Below are positions 52,011 through 61,831 of a DNA stretch of 64,000 nucleotides, in pieces (position 1 is the stretch's first letter; the number at the start of each line of letters is the position of its first letter). The position numbers were made by a program, and so were the translations under genes. The notes under the pieces were generated by a model. That model saw only the letters and a list, made by a program, of their open reading frames with translations. It did no database searches and was not told the DNA's origin. Source of the stretch: Flavobacterium sp. (GTDB lineage Bacteria > Bacteroidota > Bacteroidia > Flavobacteriales > Flavobacteriaceae); contig NZ_PNNA01000108.1 of the NCBI RefSeq assembly GCF_013823965.1, positions 1 through 64,000 on the forward strand, in the 5' to 3' direction.

Positions 52011-52755
52011 TTATTTCGTTGTATTTTACCGCCAATTCTCCCATCAAGAATTCGGTCATTGTTTTATTTTTAGATTTCAAAATAGTGGTAAATCTCTCGT
52101 TTTCAACAATGAAATATTCGAACCCTTTAACATATTCCAAAGGTATTTTTAAAATATTGACAAAATGATTTTTGTCGAACATATTTTCAAGCAGCAACAG
52201 GCAAGACTCTTTATTTTCGACCTCTAGTTCTTTTTTAAGCATTTTAGTTCGTCCAGACATCCAATTAAGCAATGGATCGGCAGAAATAGAACCTCCAGCC
52301 ATTCCGTCGCCGCTGGCTGTTGGATTGAGACTAGTGGCAGCATATAATTTTCTCTCGGCAGGAGTGTATGATTTTTTTCCTTTGGAAACAATGCCTAACG
52401 AAAAAGCATTAATGTTGTCGTATCGTCGAACCACCACCTCCTTTAATTGGGTGACTACGGCATCTAATTTCACGAGAAACAACTCCTTTTCAAAATCTTT
52501 TTTCTCTAGGCCAATCCGGATTCCTTTTAAATGTACCGCCGAAAATACAAGAGTATCTCCTGGTGTTGCAGGTATCGAAAAATAGCCTTCTTTTTGGGTT
52601 ATGGTGGATTTTTCTGTTTTTAAATTGATAACATAAACTCCTTCAAGATCCAAGGTATTGGCACAGATTTTACCTTCCAGGGTCGTTCTAGCAGACTCTT
52701 GAGCCAAAACCAAATTGGCAACCAAAATAAAGAAGAGACATGTTTTAATTTTCAT
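51991..52755 (-). CDS. CarboxypepD_reg-like exported protein, copy 1
   Basis: First gene of the operon. Start ATG 52755 gives 254 residues with a clear signal peptide (MKIKTCLFFILVANLVLAQ); 18 more codons are open upstream but would bury the signal. Beta-sandwich (about 24-110), the linker KKSYTPAERKLY, a Gly/Ser-rich insert absent from copy 2, LLNWMSGRTKMLKKELEVENKE, and a C-terminal domain ending KYNEIIACENE. Homologues occur as tandem pairs or triplets in flavobacteria; no activity is known. Confidence 0.8.
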   Translation of the reverse strand: MKIKTCLFFILVANLVLAQESARTTLEGKICANTLDLEGVYVINLKTEKSTITQKEGYFSIPATPGDTLVFSAVHLKGIRIGLEKKDFEKELFLVKLDAVVTQLKEVVVRRYDNINAFSLGIVSKGKKSYTPAERKLYAATSLNPTASGDGMAGGSISADPLLNWMSGRTKMLKKELEVENKESCLLLLENMFDKNHFVNILKIPLEYVKGFEYFIVENERFTTILKSKNKTMTEFLMGELAVKYNEIIACENE

Positions 52756-52958
52756 TAACAAACTAATCAGGTGTTCTTGAAATGTAAAAGTATCGCAATG
52801 CCTTCCCAATTAATTTACAAAGACTTGATAAAAATATGTTAATTAAAAACGATAAAAAGAAGTAATAAAAAACCAGATTTCATATCTTTAACCCAAACAA
52901 ATTCTGCAAAATAAAATGAAATCAAAGATTCACGAATTCCAAAAAAAAAATTAAAATT

Positions 52959-53669
52959 ATGAGTAAAAACATAATTATTGCCAGTACCTCAACGATTCAC
53001 GGAGGAGATTATTTAGACTATTTATTACCCGAATTGAGCGCGCATTTCGAGCATTCTAAAACAATTCTATTCATTCCGTTTGCGAGACCCGGTGGAATTT
53101 CGCACGAGGAATATACCGCAAAGGTCGCTTTGGCTTTTGCCAAAATAAATAAAGAAGTAAAAGGAATTCACGAATTCGAAGATTTATCTTCAGCCATCAC
53201 TAATGCAGAAGGAATTTTTACTGGTGGCGGCAATACTTTTTTATTGGTGACCCAATTGTACCAAAACAAAATAATGACCGTTCTTGCGGAAACTGTCAAA
53301 AGCGGAACTCCCTATTTAGGAACCAGCGCCGGAAGCAACATTTGCGGATTGAGCATGCAAACCACAAATGACATGCCTATTATTTATCCGCCAAGTTTTT
53401 TAACGCTGGGATTGGTTCCTTTTAATTTGAATCCGCATTATCTTGACCCAGACATGAACTCACAACATATGGGAGAAACTCGTGAAACTAGAATAAAAGA
53501 GTTCCATGCGTTTAACAATACACCTGTTTTAGGATTGAGAGAAGGAAGCTGGTTAGCCGTAAAAGGCAATACAATAACTTTGAAAGGAAATTTGCAGGCT
53601 CGCCTCTTTTTATGCAATAAAACTCCAGAAGAAATCGAAAGCGGAACAGACTTGAGTTATTTAAAATAA
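52959..53669 (+). CDS. pepE: Peptidase E (alpha-aspartyl dipeptidase)
   Basis: Cytosolic serine peptidase of family S51 that splits Asp-Xaa dipeptides. The 236-residue protein has GGGNTFLLVTQLY, the nucleophile motif GTSAGSNI (Ser near 128), and the downstream region NLNPHYLDPDMNSQHMG with catalytic-acid and His residues. No signal peptide is present. It is divergent from the CarboxypepD_reg operon with a 203-base gap. A near-match TATCTTTA (not TTTG) lies about 80 bases upstream. Followed by the tRNA-Gly terminator hairpin. Confidence 0.92.
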   Translation: MSKNIIIASTSTIHGGDYLDYLLPELSAHFEHSKTILFIPFARPGGISHEEYTAKVALAFAKINKEVKGIHEFEDLSSAITNAEGIFTGGGNTFLLVTQLYQNKIMTVLAETVKSGTPYLGTSAGSNICGLSMQTTNDMPIIYPPSFLTLGLVPFNLNPHYLDPDMNSQHMGETRETRIKEFHAFNNTPVLGLREGSWLAVKGNTITLKGNLQARLFLCNKTPEEIESGTDLSYLK

Positions 53670-53697
53670 AAAACCCCAAACTTTCGTTTGAGGTTTT
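53670..53697. terminator. Bidirectional hairpin between pepE and tRNA-Gly
   Basis: Stem of about 12 bp with one mismatch (AAAACCCCAAAC with GTTTGAGGTTTT), followed by T on both strands. It ends pepE (+) and tRNA-Gly (-). Confidence 0.75.
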
Positions 53698-53700
53698 TGG

Positions 53701-53773
<73 letters not shown>

Positions 53774-53785
53774 ATTACTGTGGTG

Positions 53786-53817
53786 CAAATATAAGAAACA
53801 ATTCAAGTTCTTTGCAA
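53786..53817 (-). promoter_or_regulatory. Promoter of tRNA-Gly
   Basis: Minus-strand TATATTTG at 53786-53793 with TTG at 53815-53817, 21-base spacer; the -7 box ends 13 bases before the tRNA. Confidence 0.6.
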
Positions 53818-53908
53818 GCTTTTTTTTTATTTTTTTATCCAAAAAGATTATTTTTTTTATAATCGTTTTAAAACTAAATTGTTATAAATTCATTATTTTT
53901 ATATTACT

Positions 53909-54355
53909 ATGGCAATCATAAAAAAAATAGCCGCCACAGCAACCTATTCCGTAAGACTTCCCGTGCTTCGAAAGGGAAAACCTATAGAAAGTTGCCACTT
54001 TGATGGCGATGACTTGGAATCGACCCAACATTTTGGGCTTTATTTGAGCCAAAAATTAGTAGGCATCATCTCCTTGTTTAAAAAAAACAACCCCACTTTC
54101 TTGGAAAAAAATCAATACCAAATTCGAGGAATGGCAGTATTGGAAAGCCATAGGAAGAAAGATTTTGGCAAAGCACTCATCATCCATGGCGAAGAGGAAT
54201 GCAAAAACCAAGGCATAGATTTAATTTGGTTCAATGCCAGAATGGAAGCCATTGGATTCTATGAAAAAATGGGATATCAAAAGAAAGGAATTTCTTTCGA
54301 CATACCCGATGTTGGAGAACATATCGTGATGTTTAAAAAAAATAAAAATGAATAA
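53909..54355 (+). CDS. GNAT-family N-acetyltransferase
   Basis: A 148-residue acetyl-CoA-dependent acyltransferase fold. The acetyl-CoA-binding motif A is present: IRGMAVLESHRKKDFGKALI, with the R-x-x-x-x-G-x-A pattern near residues 82-92. The C-terminal strand-turn segment FNARMEAIGFYEKMGYQKKG is characteristic of GNATs. The acceptor is unknown. It overlaps the L,D-transpeptidase gene by 8 bases, so both are probably co-transcribed. Confidence 0.88.
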   Translation: MAIIKKIAATATYSVRLPVLRKGKPIESCHFDGDDLESTQHFGLYLSQKLVGIISLFKKNNPTFLEKNQYQIRGMAVLESHRKKDFGKALIIHGEEECKNQGIDLIWFNARMEAIGFYEKMGYQKKGISFDIPDVGEHIVMFKKNKNE

Positions 54356-55931
54356 ATTTTTTGTTTTATTTCTGATATTCAATGTTTTCAGCTGTGAAAA
54401 AGAGGCAATAAAAAAGCATGCAACTCCCACTCCTGCCCCAATTGCAGCGGTTCAACCCGAAAGAAAAGAAGTCCTGATAGACAGTGTTTTGCTAAACACT
54501 CTTGACAACAAAACACTCAAGGAATTTTACAAATCCACTCGTTACAAAACTGTTTGGGAATCAAAAGAAAACAGAAAAATCATAATGGAGCAGTTCCTTA
54601 ATTCCGAAAAAGAAGGGCTAAATCCTGCGGATTACAACACAAATAAATTGCAAAAATACGAACGAAAAATAGCTGTTTTATCCCATAAAGAAATGGCAAA
54701 CTATGATGTTTTACTTACTCAAAGTTTTCAAAAATACATTTCACATTTGGCCAACGGAAGATTAAATCCTAGAAAATTATATTCGAATTGGGATTTGAAA
54801 GAAAACAAAATCGACATTAACGAGACCATTTTACAACTACTTAAAAGCGATTCATTGGCAGAAAAAATCGAACTACTAAAACCCCAACATCTTGTATACA
54901 AAAGATTAAAAAATGCCCTTAAAATAATTACCACTTTACCGAAAGATGTTTTTAAAAAAATAGAAATAAAGAATAAAATTGTCCTGAACGACACCAATTC
55001 CTCTTTAATTGGCATCAAAAAAAGATTAATTTACTGGAAAGACTTGCCTTCAAAAGACAGCATTTCATCAATTTATGACAGTGAAACCGTAGAAGCCATA
55101 AAAAAATTTCAAACTCGACACGGATTGGCCGCGGATGGAATTATTGGAAAAGGAACTATTGCATCGCTTAACTTTTCGAAAAAACAGCGAAGTGAACAAA
55201 TTATGGCCAATCTGGAACGATGGAAATGGTTTCCAAGAGCAATGGGAAACGAATATCTAATCATCAATATACCCGATTATAGATTAACCTTGGTCAAAAA
55301 TCAAGACACGATAAGAATCCATAAAGTAATTGTGGGAAGAGCAAAAAGAAAAACGCCAGTGCTCTCTTCAAAATTGACACAAGCAATTTTCAATCCCACT
55401 TGGACTGTTCCACCAACTATTTTGAGGGAAGACGTGATTCCTGCCATTTTAAAAAACCGAAACTATTTAGCCCAAACCAACATCAAATTATATGACAAAA
55501 ACGGGAATGTAGTCCCGGCAAGCAATTGGAGATTATCCAATGCAAATAGTTATCGTTATGTGCAAAGTCCGGGAACTTTTAATTCGCTTGGAATGGTAAA
55601 ACTAACTTTTCCGAATCGCTTTTCCGTGTATTTACACGATACTAATCACAAAGAATTTTTCACAAAATTAGAGCGCTCCTTGAGTTCCGGTTGTGTGAGA
55701 GTTGACAATCCATTAGAATTAACCGAATATTTATTGGATGATGCAACCTATTGGAATTTAGAAAAAATCACCGAAACACTCCAAAGCGAGGAAACCAAAC
55801 ACATCAATATAAAAAAACAAGTCAACATTCATATTTTGTATTGGACGGCTTGGAGCGAAAAAAATACCTTGATTTTTCGAGACGACATCTATAATCTTGA
55901 TGCCGATTTGTATGATAAATTAGGAAAATAA
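54348..55931 (+). CDS. L,D-transpeptidase lipoprotein (YcbB-like)
   Basis: Peptidoglycan 3-3 crosslinking enzyme or relative. The 527-residue protein has a lipoprotein signal with Cys16 (NVFSC), a helical region (about 40-190), a peptidoglycan-binding PG_binding_1 motif (about 235-275, FQTRHGLAADGIIGKGT), and a YkuD domain (about 290-470). The latter carries YLHDTNHKEFF and the catalytic SLSSGCVRVDNP (Cys near 449). The C-terminal extension ends near VNIHILYWTAW. The 3' end overlaps the convergent second L,D-transpeptidase gene by 12 bases. Confidence 0.92.
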   Translation: MNKFFVLFLIFNVFSCEKEAIKKHATPTPAPIAAVQPERKEVLIDSVLLNTLDNKTLKEFYKSTRYKTVWESKENRKIIMEQFLNSEKEGLNPADYNTNKLQKYERKIAVLSHKEMANYDVLLTQSFQKYISHLANGRLNPRKLYSNWDLKENKIDINETILQLLKSDSLAEKIELLKPQHLVYKRLKNALKIITTLPKDVFKKIEIKNKIVLNDTNSSLIGIKKRLIYWKDLPSKDSISSIYDSETVEAIKKFQTRHGLAADGIIGKGTIASLNFSKKQRSEQIMANLERWKWFPRAMGNEYLIINIPDYRLTLVKNQDTIRIHKVIVGRAKRKTPVLSSKLTQAIFNPTWTVPPTILREDVIPAILKNRNYLAQTNIKLYDKNGNVVPASNWRLSNANSYRYVQSPGTFNSLGMVKLTFPNRFSVYLHDTNHKEFFTKLERSLSSGCVRVDNPLELTEYLLDDATYWNLEKITETLQSEETKHINIKKQVNIHILYWTAWSEKNTLIFRDDIYNLDADLYDKLGK

Positions 55932-56648
55932 ATCCGAAATAGTCTTGAAACTTCTTGAAGGATGGTAAATAAACAAACAGGATTTATTCTTTATCGTGTT
56001 TACGATTCCATTCAGGGATTCTGCTGGAACGGCAGGACAACCTAAACTTCTTCCTAATCTTTTATTGCTCTTGATGAATGAATTTGAAACATAAGCTGCC
56101 GAATGGATCACTACGCCTCTTTCTCTTGCATTATTGTTAATCCCTTTTTCAAGACCGTCCAATTTTAATGACATTCCGTGTTTTCCGTTGTAGACTTCAC
56201 CCGTGGCATAAAACCCTAAACTACTTTTAAAAGACTTGTTGGCATTAGAGAAACTATTGGCAAATTCATCTCCGGTATTTCTTCCGTGGGCAACCAGTGA
56301 GTTGTACAAAATAGTATTGGTGGCCAAATCAATTACCCAAAGTCTTTTGACATTGGATGACAAACTAAAATCGACCAAGGTTAAAATATCTTTTTGAACC
56401 AATCCTTTTTCTTTTAATATATAAAACCCTTTAAGGGCTTCTTTGAAACCTTCGAGATTTGGCAACTCAAATTCATTGGAATTCAGCGATTTATACACAA
56501 CCTCTGCCTTTGAATCAAAAGTAGGTTTTGCAACAATGGCCACATCTGGTTTTTTAGAATTTTCTAAATCGGAAAAATTAGTTTTGTTTGAATAAAGAGA
56601 AAACAACAAAAACAAAATAAGCGGAAATGTCTTATAAATCATTGACAA
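55920..56648 (-). CDS. Murein L,D-transpeptidase, short catalytic-domain family
   Basis: A 242-residue exported protein: signal-like N-terminus (about 1-22), then a YkuD-type domain of the small family with LWVIDLATNTILYNSLVAHG, partly shown, and the catalytic region GVVIHSAAYVSN ... LGRSLGCPAVP (Cys near 205). It lacks a PG-binding domain. It may carry out L,D-crosslinking or lipoprotein attachment to peptidoglycan. It is convergent with the larger L,D-transpeptidase gene and divergent from the DUF5916 genes. Confidence 0.9.
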   Translation of the reverse strand: MSMIYKTFPLILFLLFSLYSNKTNFSDLENSKKPDVAIVAKPTFDSKAEVVYKSLNSNEFELPNLEGFKEALKGFYILKEKGLVQKDILTLVDFSLSSNVKRLWVIDLATNTILYNSLVAHGRNTGDEFANSFSNANKSFKSSLGFYATGEVYNGKHGMSLKLDGLEKGINNNARERGVVIHSAAYVSNSFIKSNKRLGRSLGCPAVPAESLNGIVNTIKNKSCLFIYHPSRSFKTISDLFS

Positions 56649-56678
56649 TGTATAGGTTATACTTCAGATTAGGGACTG

Positions 56679-56686
56679 CAAATGTA
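56679..56686 (-). promoter_or_regulatory. Putative -7 element TACATTTG for the short L,D-transpeptidase
   Basis: TAnnTTTG match on the minus strand, 30 bases before the ATG at 56648. Confidence 0.4.
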
Positions 56687-56780
56687 CAACAGAAATGTTT
56701 TTTTTGAAAAAAATTAAGAAAAAAATATGATTTTGCTGCGTATTTGATGCGTTTTACAAGAGTTTAAAAATCACATTTTG

Positions 56781-56811
56781 TTTGCTTTTTGTGTTAATTT
56801 TACTATTTTTG
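56781..56811 (+). promoter_or_regulatory. Bacteroidota-type promoter for the first DUF5916 gene
   Basis: TTTG at 56781-56784 and TATTTTTG at 56804-56811, 19-base spacer, 20 bases before the ATG. Good consensus match. Confidence 0.6.
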
Positions 56812-56831
56812 CTTAAACATAATCACAATAT

Positions 56832-59225
56832 ATGCCGAAGTTTTTCTCTTCAATTCTGCTTTTTTTAATTTTTATTAATTTCTGCTCTTACGGCCAAAAA
56901 AAGACACTTCAGGCAAAATCGACTGTAGAAAGCATTATCATTGACGGAAAAGACAACGAAAAAGCGTGGCAATCAGCTCCAATAGCCACTGACTTCATAA
57001 TGTTTGAACCTGATAACGGGAAACCCATTAGTGACACAAAAAAAACAGACGTAAAAATACTCTATGACAATACCGCCATATACGTATTGGCCATATTACA
57101 CGATGAGGAGCCCAATAAAATTTCAAAAGAATTAACCAATAGAGATGTTTTTGGAATTTCAGACCATTTTTCAGTTTCCATCAACGGGTACAACGACGGA
57201 CAGCAAGACTTTAGATTTTATGTAAGCGCTGCCGGAGTACAAATGGATTGTTTGGCCACAGATGACAGCGAGGATTACACTTGGGATGCCATCTGGAACA
57301 GCGAAGTGACACTTACCCAATTTGGATGGGTTGTTGAAATGCGAATTCCTTATGCAGCCTTACGATTCTCCAAAGCCGAAAAACAAACTTGGGGCATCAA
57401 TTTTATGCGCGAAATAAAACGTGATTTTCAAAAATATACTTGGAATCGCGTGGATACTAAAATTGGCTCCATAATTACCCAAGAAGGGATTCTGGAAGGA
57501 ATTGAAAACATAAAAACTCCCACCAGACTTTTCTTGATTCCTTACACATCAGCATATTACCAACAAAATGAATTGGGTTCCGACAAAACATTAAAGGCTG
57601 GAATGGACATCAAATACGGAATAAACGATGCCTTCACCCTCGATGCCATATTAGTTCCGGATTTTGGACAAACCAAATTTGACAATGCCATTCTCAATCT
57701 GGAACCTTTCGAACAATTGCTTAATGAAAACCGACCTTTTTTTACGGAAGCAACCGACTTGTTTGCAAAAGGTGGCATGTTTTATTCCAGAAGAATTGGC
57801 GGCGAACCCCTTACCGAACCAAATACCACAATCAATGAGGAAATTACGAATTATCCAAGCACCGTTGATTTAATTAATGCCGTAAAAATTTCGGGACGAA
57901 CGGAAAAAGGATTAGGAATCGGGGTTTTGAATGCCGTTACCGAAAAAACGTATGCAACCATTCAAGACACCAATACAAACCTGTCGAGAAAAGAAGTCAT
58001 ATCCCCTTTGGTAAATTATAATGTCTTGGTTTTTGATCAACGTTTTAACCAAAACTCATCCGTTACTTTTGTAAATACGAATACCCTTCGAGATGGAAAT
58101 TTTCGGGATGCCAATGCTTCGGCTTTATTATTCGATTTGAATACAAAAGCGAATACTTATAATTTATATGGCGATTTCAAATACAGCGCCATCAATGACT
58201 TAGAAGATTATGACGGGTATAAAACAGCCTTGAATTTTGCCAAAACCAGTGGAAGGTACCGGTATTTATTTTCGGCAAAATACATCTCCGAAAATTATGA
58301 CATAAACGATTTGGGAATTATTTTTTACACTAATTACCAAGCTGCTTATGGAGAAGCAAGCTACAGAATTGTCAACCCCACAAAGGTCTTCAATACTTTT
58401 AAAGCCATACAAGCCGTCAATATTGAAAAACAAAACACGACTGGCAAAACTCAAGAAGGTTGGTATAAAATTATAGCCAATGCCACAACTTTAAAAAATC
58501 ATTACCTTGAATTTCTTTTGCAAGTAAACCCTCTGGATCGCTACGATTTTTACGAGCCCCGTTCTTATGGAAGCTATGTTTACAAACCTAAAAGCATCAT
58601 AGGATATGGTCAGTTTTATTCTGATGAAACCAGACCTTTCCATTATGAAATTGAACTTTCAACCGAAAAATTTGACGAAGAAAACAGAAACATTTATAGA
58701 GTTTTTGGAGGAACAAAATACAGGTTCAGCGACAAATTTTCATTGTCATACAATTTCGAATATACGCGAATGGTAAACGATAGAGGCTGGGTTGGTTTTG
58801 ACAATACGGATGTTATTTTTGGCGAACGAAATAGGGAAATAACACAACATTATTTTACCGGAAAATATTCCATTACAAATAAGATGACTTTTAATCTCAT
58901 AGCACGTTATTACTGGTCCTATTCTGACAATCACGAATTTTTTACACTCCAAGACAACGGTTATTTAACGCCAAACAATAGTTATTCCCAAAACAAAAAT
59001 AGAAATTTCAACTCTTGGAATTTGGACTTTTCTTATTCTTGGTGGTTTGCCCCAGGAAGCGAACTTTCAGTTTTATATAGAAATTACGCACAAGAAAGTA
59101 CAAATATTGTCGAGAAAAACACCCAGGAAAACTTCAACAATCTTTTTGGCGGTAACTTGACCAATATTTTTTCAATTAGTTTACGCTATTACATTGATTA
59201 CAATGTGGTGAAAAATAAGTTTTAA
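56832..59225 (+). CDS. DUF5916-family outer-membrane protein, copy 1
   Basis: A 797-residue protein with a signal peptide (1-21, ending CSYG). Residues about 30-215 form a CBM9-like carbohydrate-binding-type domain (IDGKDNEKAWQSAPIATDF, WVVEMRIPYAALRFSKAEKQTWGINF in part). The remaining about 570 residues are strand-rich with repeated aromatic turns and end in YYIDYNVVKNKF, fitting an outer-membrane beta barrel. The family is widespread in Bacteroidota and its function is unknown; surface sugar or peptide binding is a guess. It is followed 126 bases later by a paralogue. Confidence 0.87.
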   Translation: MPKFFSSILLFLIFINFCSYGQKKTLQAKSTVESIIIDGKDNEKAWQSAPIATDFIMFEPDNGKPISDTKKTDVKILYDNTAIYVLAILHDEEPNKISKELTNRDVFGISDHFSVSINGYNDGQQDFRFYVSAAGVQMDCLATDDSEDYTWDAIWNSEVTLTQFGWVVEMRIPYAALRFSKAEKQTWGINFMREIKRDFQKYTWNRVDTKIGSIITQEGILEGIENIKTPTRLFLIPYTSAYYQQNELGSDKTLKAGMDIKYGINDAFTLDAILVPDFGQTKFDNAILNLEPFEQLLNENRPFFTEATDLFAKGGMFYSRRIGGEPLTEPNTTINEEITNYPSTVDLINAVKISGRTEKGLGIGVLNAVTEKTYATIQDTNTNLSRKEVISPLVNYNVLVFDQRFNQNSSVTFVNTNTLRDGNFRDANASALLFDLNTKANTYNLYGDFKYSAINDLEDYDGYKTALNFAKTSGRYRYLFSAKYISENYDINDLGIIFYTNYQAAYGEASYRIVNPTKVFNTFKAIQAVNIEKQNTTGKTQEGWYKIIANATTLKNHYLEFLLQVNPLDRYDFYEPRSYGSYVYKPKSIIGYGQFYSDETRPFHYEIELSTEKFDEENRNIYRVFGGTKYRFSDKFSLSYNFEYTRMVNDRGWVGFDNTDVIFGERNREITQHYFTGKYSITNKMTFNLIARYYWSYSDNHEFFTLQDNGYLTPNNSYSQNKNRNFNSWNLDFSYSWWFAPGSELSVLYRNYAQESTNIVEKNTQENFNNLFGGNLTNIFSISLRYYIDYNVVKNKF

Positions 59226-59351
59226 TTTTCTCCTTCCAAACTGTAACAATAGAATAATTCGATAGTCTATTCTTTCGACAAAGTTTTTAAATCTTGCTTT
59301 TCGATAAAGAAAACAGCTTTTAAAGTTTTGAATACTTAAACTATCTTTTAA

Positions 59352-61772
59352 ATGAAAAAATATTATTTCTTTTACTTTCTTTTATTTTTTGTTTTAGGAT
59401 ACGGACAGAAAAAAACGTTAAAAACAAAATTCATATCAGAAAAGATAACTCTAAATGGCAAACTAAATGAAGCCATTTGGCAATCAGTGCCACTTGCTAC
59501 TGATTTTGTTGTTTTTCAACCTGATAATGGCAAAGCCGTCAAGGAAAACAAAAAAACCGAAGTTCGCGTATTATACGATAACGAAGCCATTTATGTTGGT
59601 GCTTTACTTTATGACAATGAACCCGACAAAATCTTGAAAGAAATCAACAAAAGAGATGAATTTGGGACATCTGATTTTTTTGGAGTGTTTATCAATGGTT
59701 ATAATGACGGCCAACAAAATTTTCAGTTTTTTGTCAATGCAGCTGATGGTCAAGCTGATTGCCTGGCAACAGATACCAATGGAGAGGATTATTCGTGGGA
59801 TGCCGTTTGGGAGAGCAAAGCCGTCATTACCGAATTTGGTTGGGCAGTAGAAATGCGAATTCCTTATGCAGCTTTGCGATTTTCGAGTGAAAAAACACAA
59901 ACTTGGGGAATCAATTTTTTTAGAGAAATCCGCAGAGATCGAGAAAAACAATCTTGGAATTTTATTGATTCGAAAATTGGAACCTTTACCCAGCAAAATG
60001 GCATCTTGGAAGGCATTGAAAACATTAAGACACCTACCCGACTTTTCTTTTTGCCTTATGCTTCTTTCTATACTTATGCCAATGCCAATCAAAAAACCTA
60101 TGGCGAATTGAAAGGTGGCTTGGACATCAAATACGGGATAAACGACGCCTTTACTCTCGATGCCATGCTTATTCCGGATTTTGGTCAAACTAAATACGAC
60201 GATCGTATTTTGAATTTAAGTCCATTTGAACAACAATTTAATGAAAATAGAGGTTTTTTTACGGAAGGAACAGATTTATTCAGCAAAGGAAATCTTTTTT
60301 ATTCCAGGAGAATCGGAGGCTCTCCTTCCTATTACCCGGATGCAAAACCGAATGAAGAAGTAATCGAAAACCCGAACAGCACAGAATTATACAATGCCAC
60401 CAAAATATCAGGTCGAACAAAAGGTGGATTAGGAATTGGATACCTCAATGCCGTTACAAAAAAAGCGTATGCCACGATTAAAAATACCGATACGCAAGAA
60501 ACAAATGCCGTTTTGGTTGAGCCTTTGACCAACTACAACATCATTGTTTTCGACCAACGTTTTCACAAAAACTCTTCCGTTTCATTTATAAATACCAATG
60601 TCACACGAAATGGTTTCTTTAGAGACGGAAACGTTTCAGCACTGGTTTGGGATTTAAATACGACCAAAAACACGTACAATCTAGCAGGGAATTTCGAATA
60701 CAGTTACGTAAATGACATTGAAGAAGAAAAAACAGGAATAAATACCACCTTGGATTTTTCTGAAACGAGTGGCAAATACCGTTATAACATTGGAGCCAAT
60801 ATGGTCTCAAAAGATTTTGACAGCAACGATTTAGGAATTAATTTCGAAACTAATTATTATAGTTTTTACGGCAATACCAGCTATCGCATTCTTAATCCAA
60901 CTAAAATTTTCAACTCGTTTAATACCAATATCAATGCCTTTAACCAAATTCAAAAAGAAACAGGCAAAGTACAGGGCAACCAGATTAATTTAAACGTAAA
61001 TTCAACAACCAAAAAGAATCATTATGTAGGTTTTGGGCTTCAATATCGTCCGATGGAAAATTATAATTATTACGAACCAAGAACAGCAGGTCGTTATAGT
61101 ATTGACCCAACAAGATTTGGAAGTTGGTTCACTATTTCAACTAATTACAACAATAAATTTGCCTTCGACATTGAACCTTCGTTTGCAGTATTAAATGAAT
61201 CTGGAAGAAAATCCATTGGAATTAATTTTAGTCCTAGATACCGTTTCGACGATCATTTAGCATTGAATTATGCCTTTAGTTTTTTTAAACAAAACAACAA
61301 TAAAGGTTTTACCGACAGCATAAATGAAGACAACAACACCATTACGCCAAACACTATTATTTACGCCAATAGAAATACTGTCACATATACCAATACCCTA
61401 AATGGGAAATATTCCATAAACAGTAAAATGAATTTTGACATTTCTGCGCGTTATTATTGGTCCTACACTGAAAACAAAAATTTTCTTAAACTAGAAAATA
61501 ATGGAACACTTAGCCCTTATGACAACTATGCCGAAAACAAAAATCAAAACCTGATTACTTGGAATTTGGATGTGTCATACAATTGGTGGTTTGCGCCAGG
61601 AAGTCAATTAATCCTTTTGTACCGAAGCAATGCGGCCAAATTCGACAATTTAATCAACAAAGATTTCGGGAACAATTACACCAGCTTGCTTAACAATCAA
61701 AACTTAAACCATATCATATCCATTAGCGCAAAATATTTCATAGATTACAATCAAGTAAAAAAAATATTCTAA
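59352..61772 (+). CDS. DUF5916-family outer-membrane protein, copy 2
   Basis: An 806-residue paralogue with the same architecture: signal peptide (1-18, ending LGYG), CBM9-like domain with LNGKLNEAIWQSVPLATDF, barrel, and C-terminal FIDYNQVKKIF. Conserved blocks such as GGMFYSRRIGG/GNLFYSRRIGG, NVLVFDQRFNQNSSV-type strands and SWWFAPGS/NWWFAPGS occur in both copies. The 126-base gap contains no clear promoter or terminator, so both may be one transcript. Function unknown. Confidence 0.87.
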   Translation: MKKYYFFYFLLFFVLGYGQKKTLKTKFISEKITLNGKLNEAIWQSVPLATDFVVFQPDNGKAVKENKKTEVRVLYDNEAIYVGALLYDNEPDKILKEINKRDEFGTSDFFGVFINGYNDGQQNFQFFVNAADGQADCLATDTNGEDYSWDAVWESKAVITEFGWAVEMRIPYAALRFSSEKTQTWGINFFREIRRDREKQSWNFIDSKIGTFTQQNGILEGIENIKTPTRLFFLPYASFYTYANANQKTYGELKGGLDIKYGINDAFTLDAMLIPDFGQTKYDDRILNLSPFEQQFNENRGFFTEGTDLFSKGNLFYSRRIGGSPSYYPDAKPNEEVIENPNSTELYNATKISGRTKGGLGIGYLNAVTKKAYATIKNTDTQETNAVLVEPLTNYNIIVFDQRFHKNSSVSFINTNVTRNGFFRDGNVSALVWDLNTTKNTYNLAGNFEYSYVNDIEEEKTGINTTLDFSETSGKYRYNIGANMVSKDFDSNDLGINFETNYYSFYGNTSYRILNPTKIFNSFNTNINAFNQIQKETGKVQGNQINLNVNSTTKKNHYVGFGLQYRPMENYNYYEPRTAGRYSIDPTRFGSWFTISTNYNNKFAFDIEPSFAVLNESGRKSIGINFSPRYRFDDHLALNYAFSFFKQNNNKGFTDSINEDNNTITPNTIIYANRNTVTYTNTLNGKYSINSKMNFDISARYYWSYTENKNFLKLENNGTLSPYDNYAENKNQNLITWNLDVSYNWWFAPGSQLILLYRSNAAKFDNLINKDFGNNYTSLLNNQNLNHIISISAKYFIDYNQVKKIF

Positions 61773-61831
61773 AATCATTAGAAATCTAAAATTAGTTTCC
61801 AATCATTTAATTCTTTTATATTTTACAAAAT

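Noticed and set aside
59604..60188. 194-codon minus-strand open frame opposite the second DUF5916 gene
   Set aside because: Antisense to the conserved CBM9-like domain, with no start context or recognisable motif.
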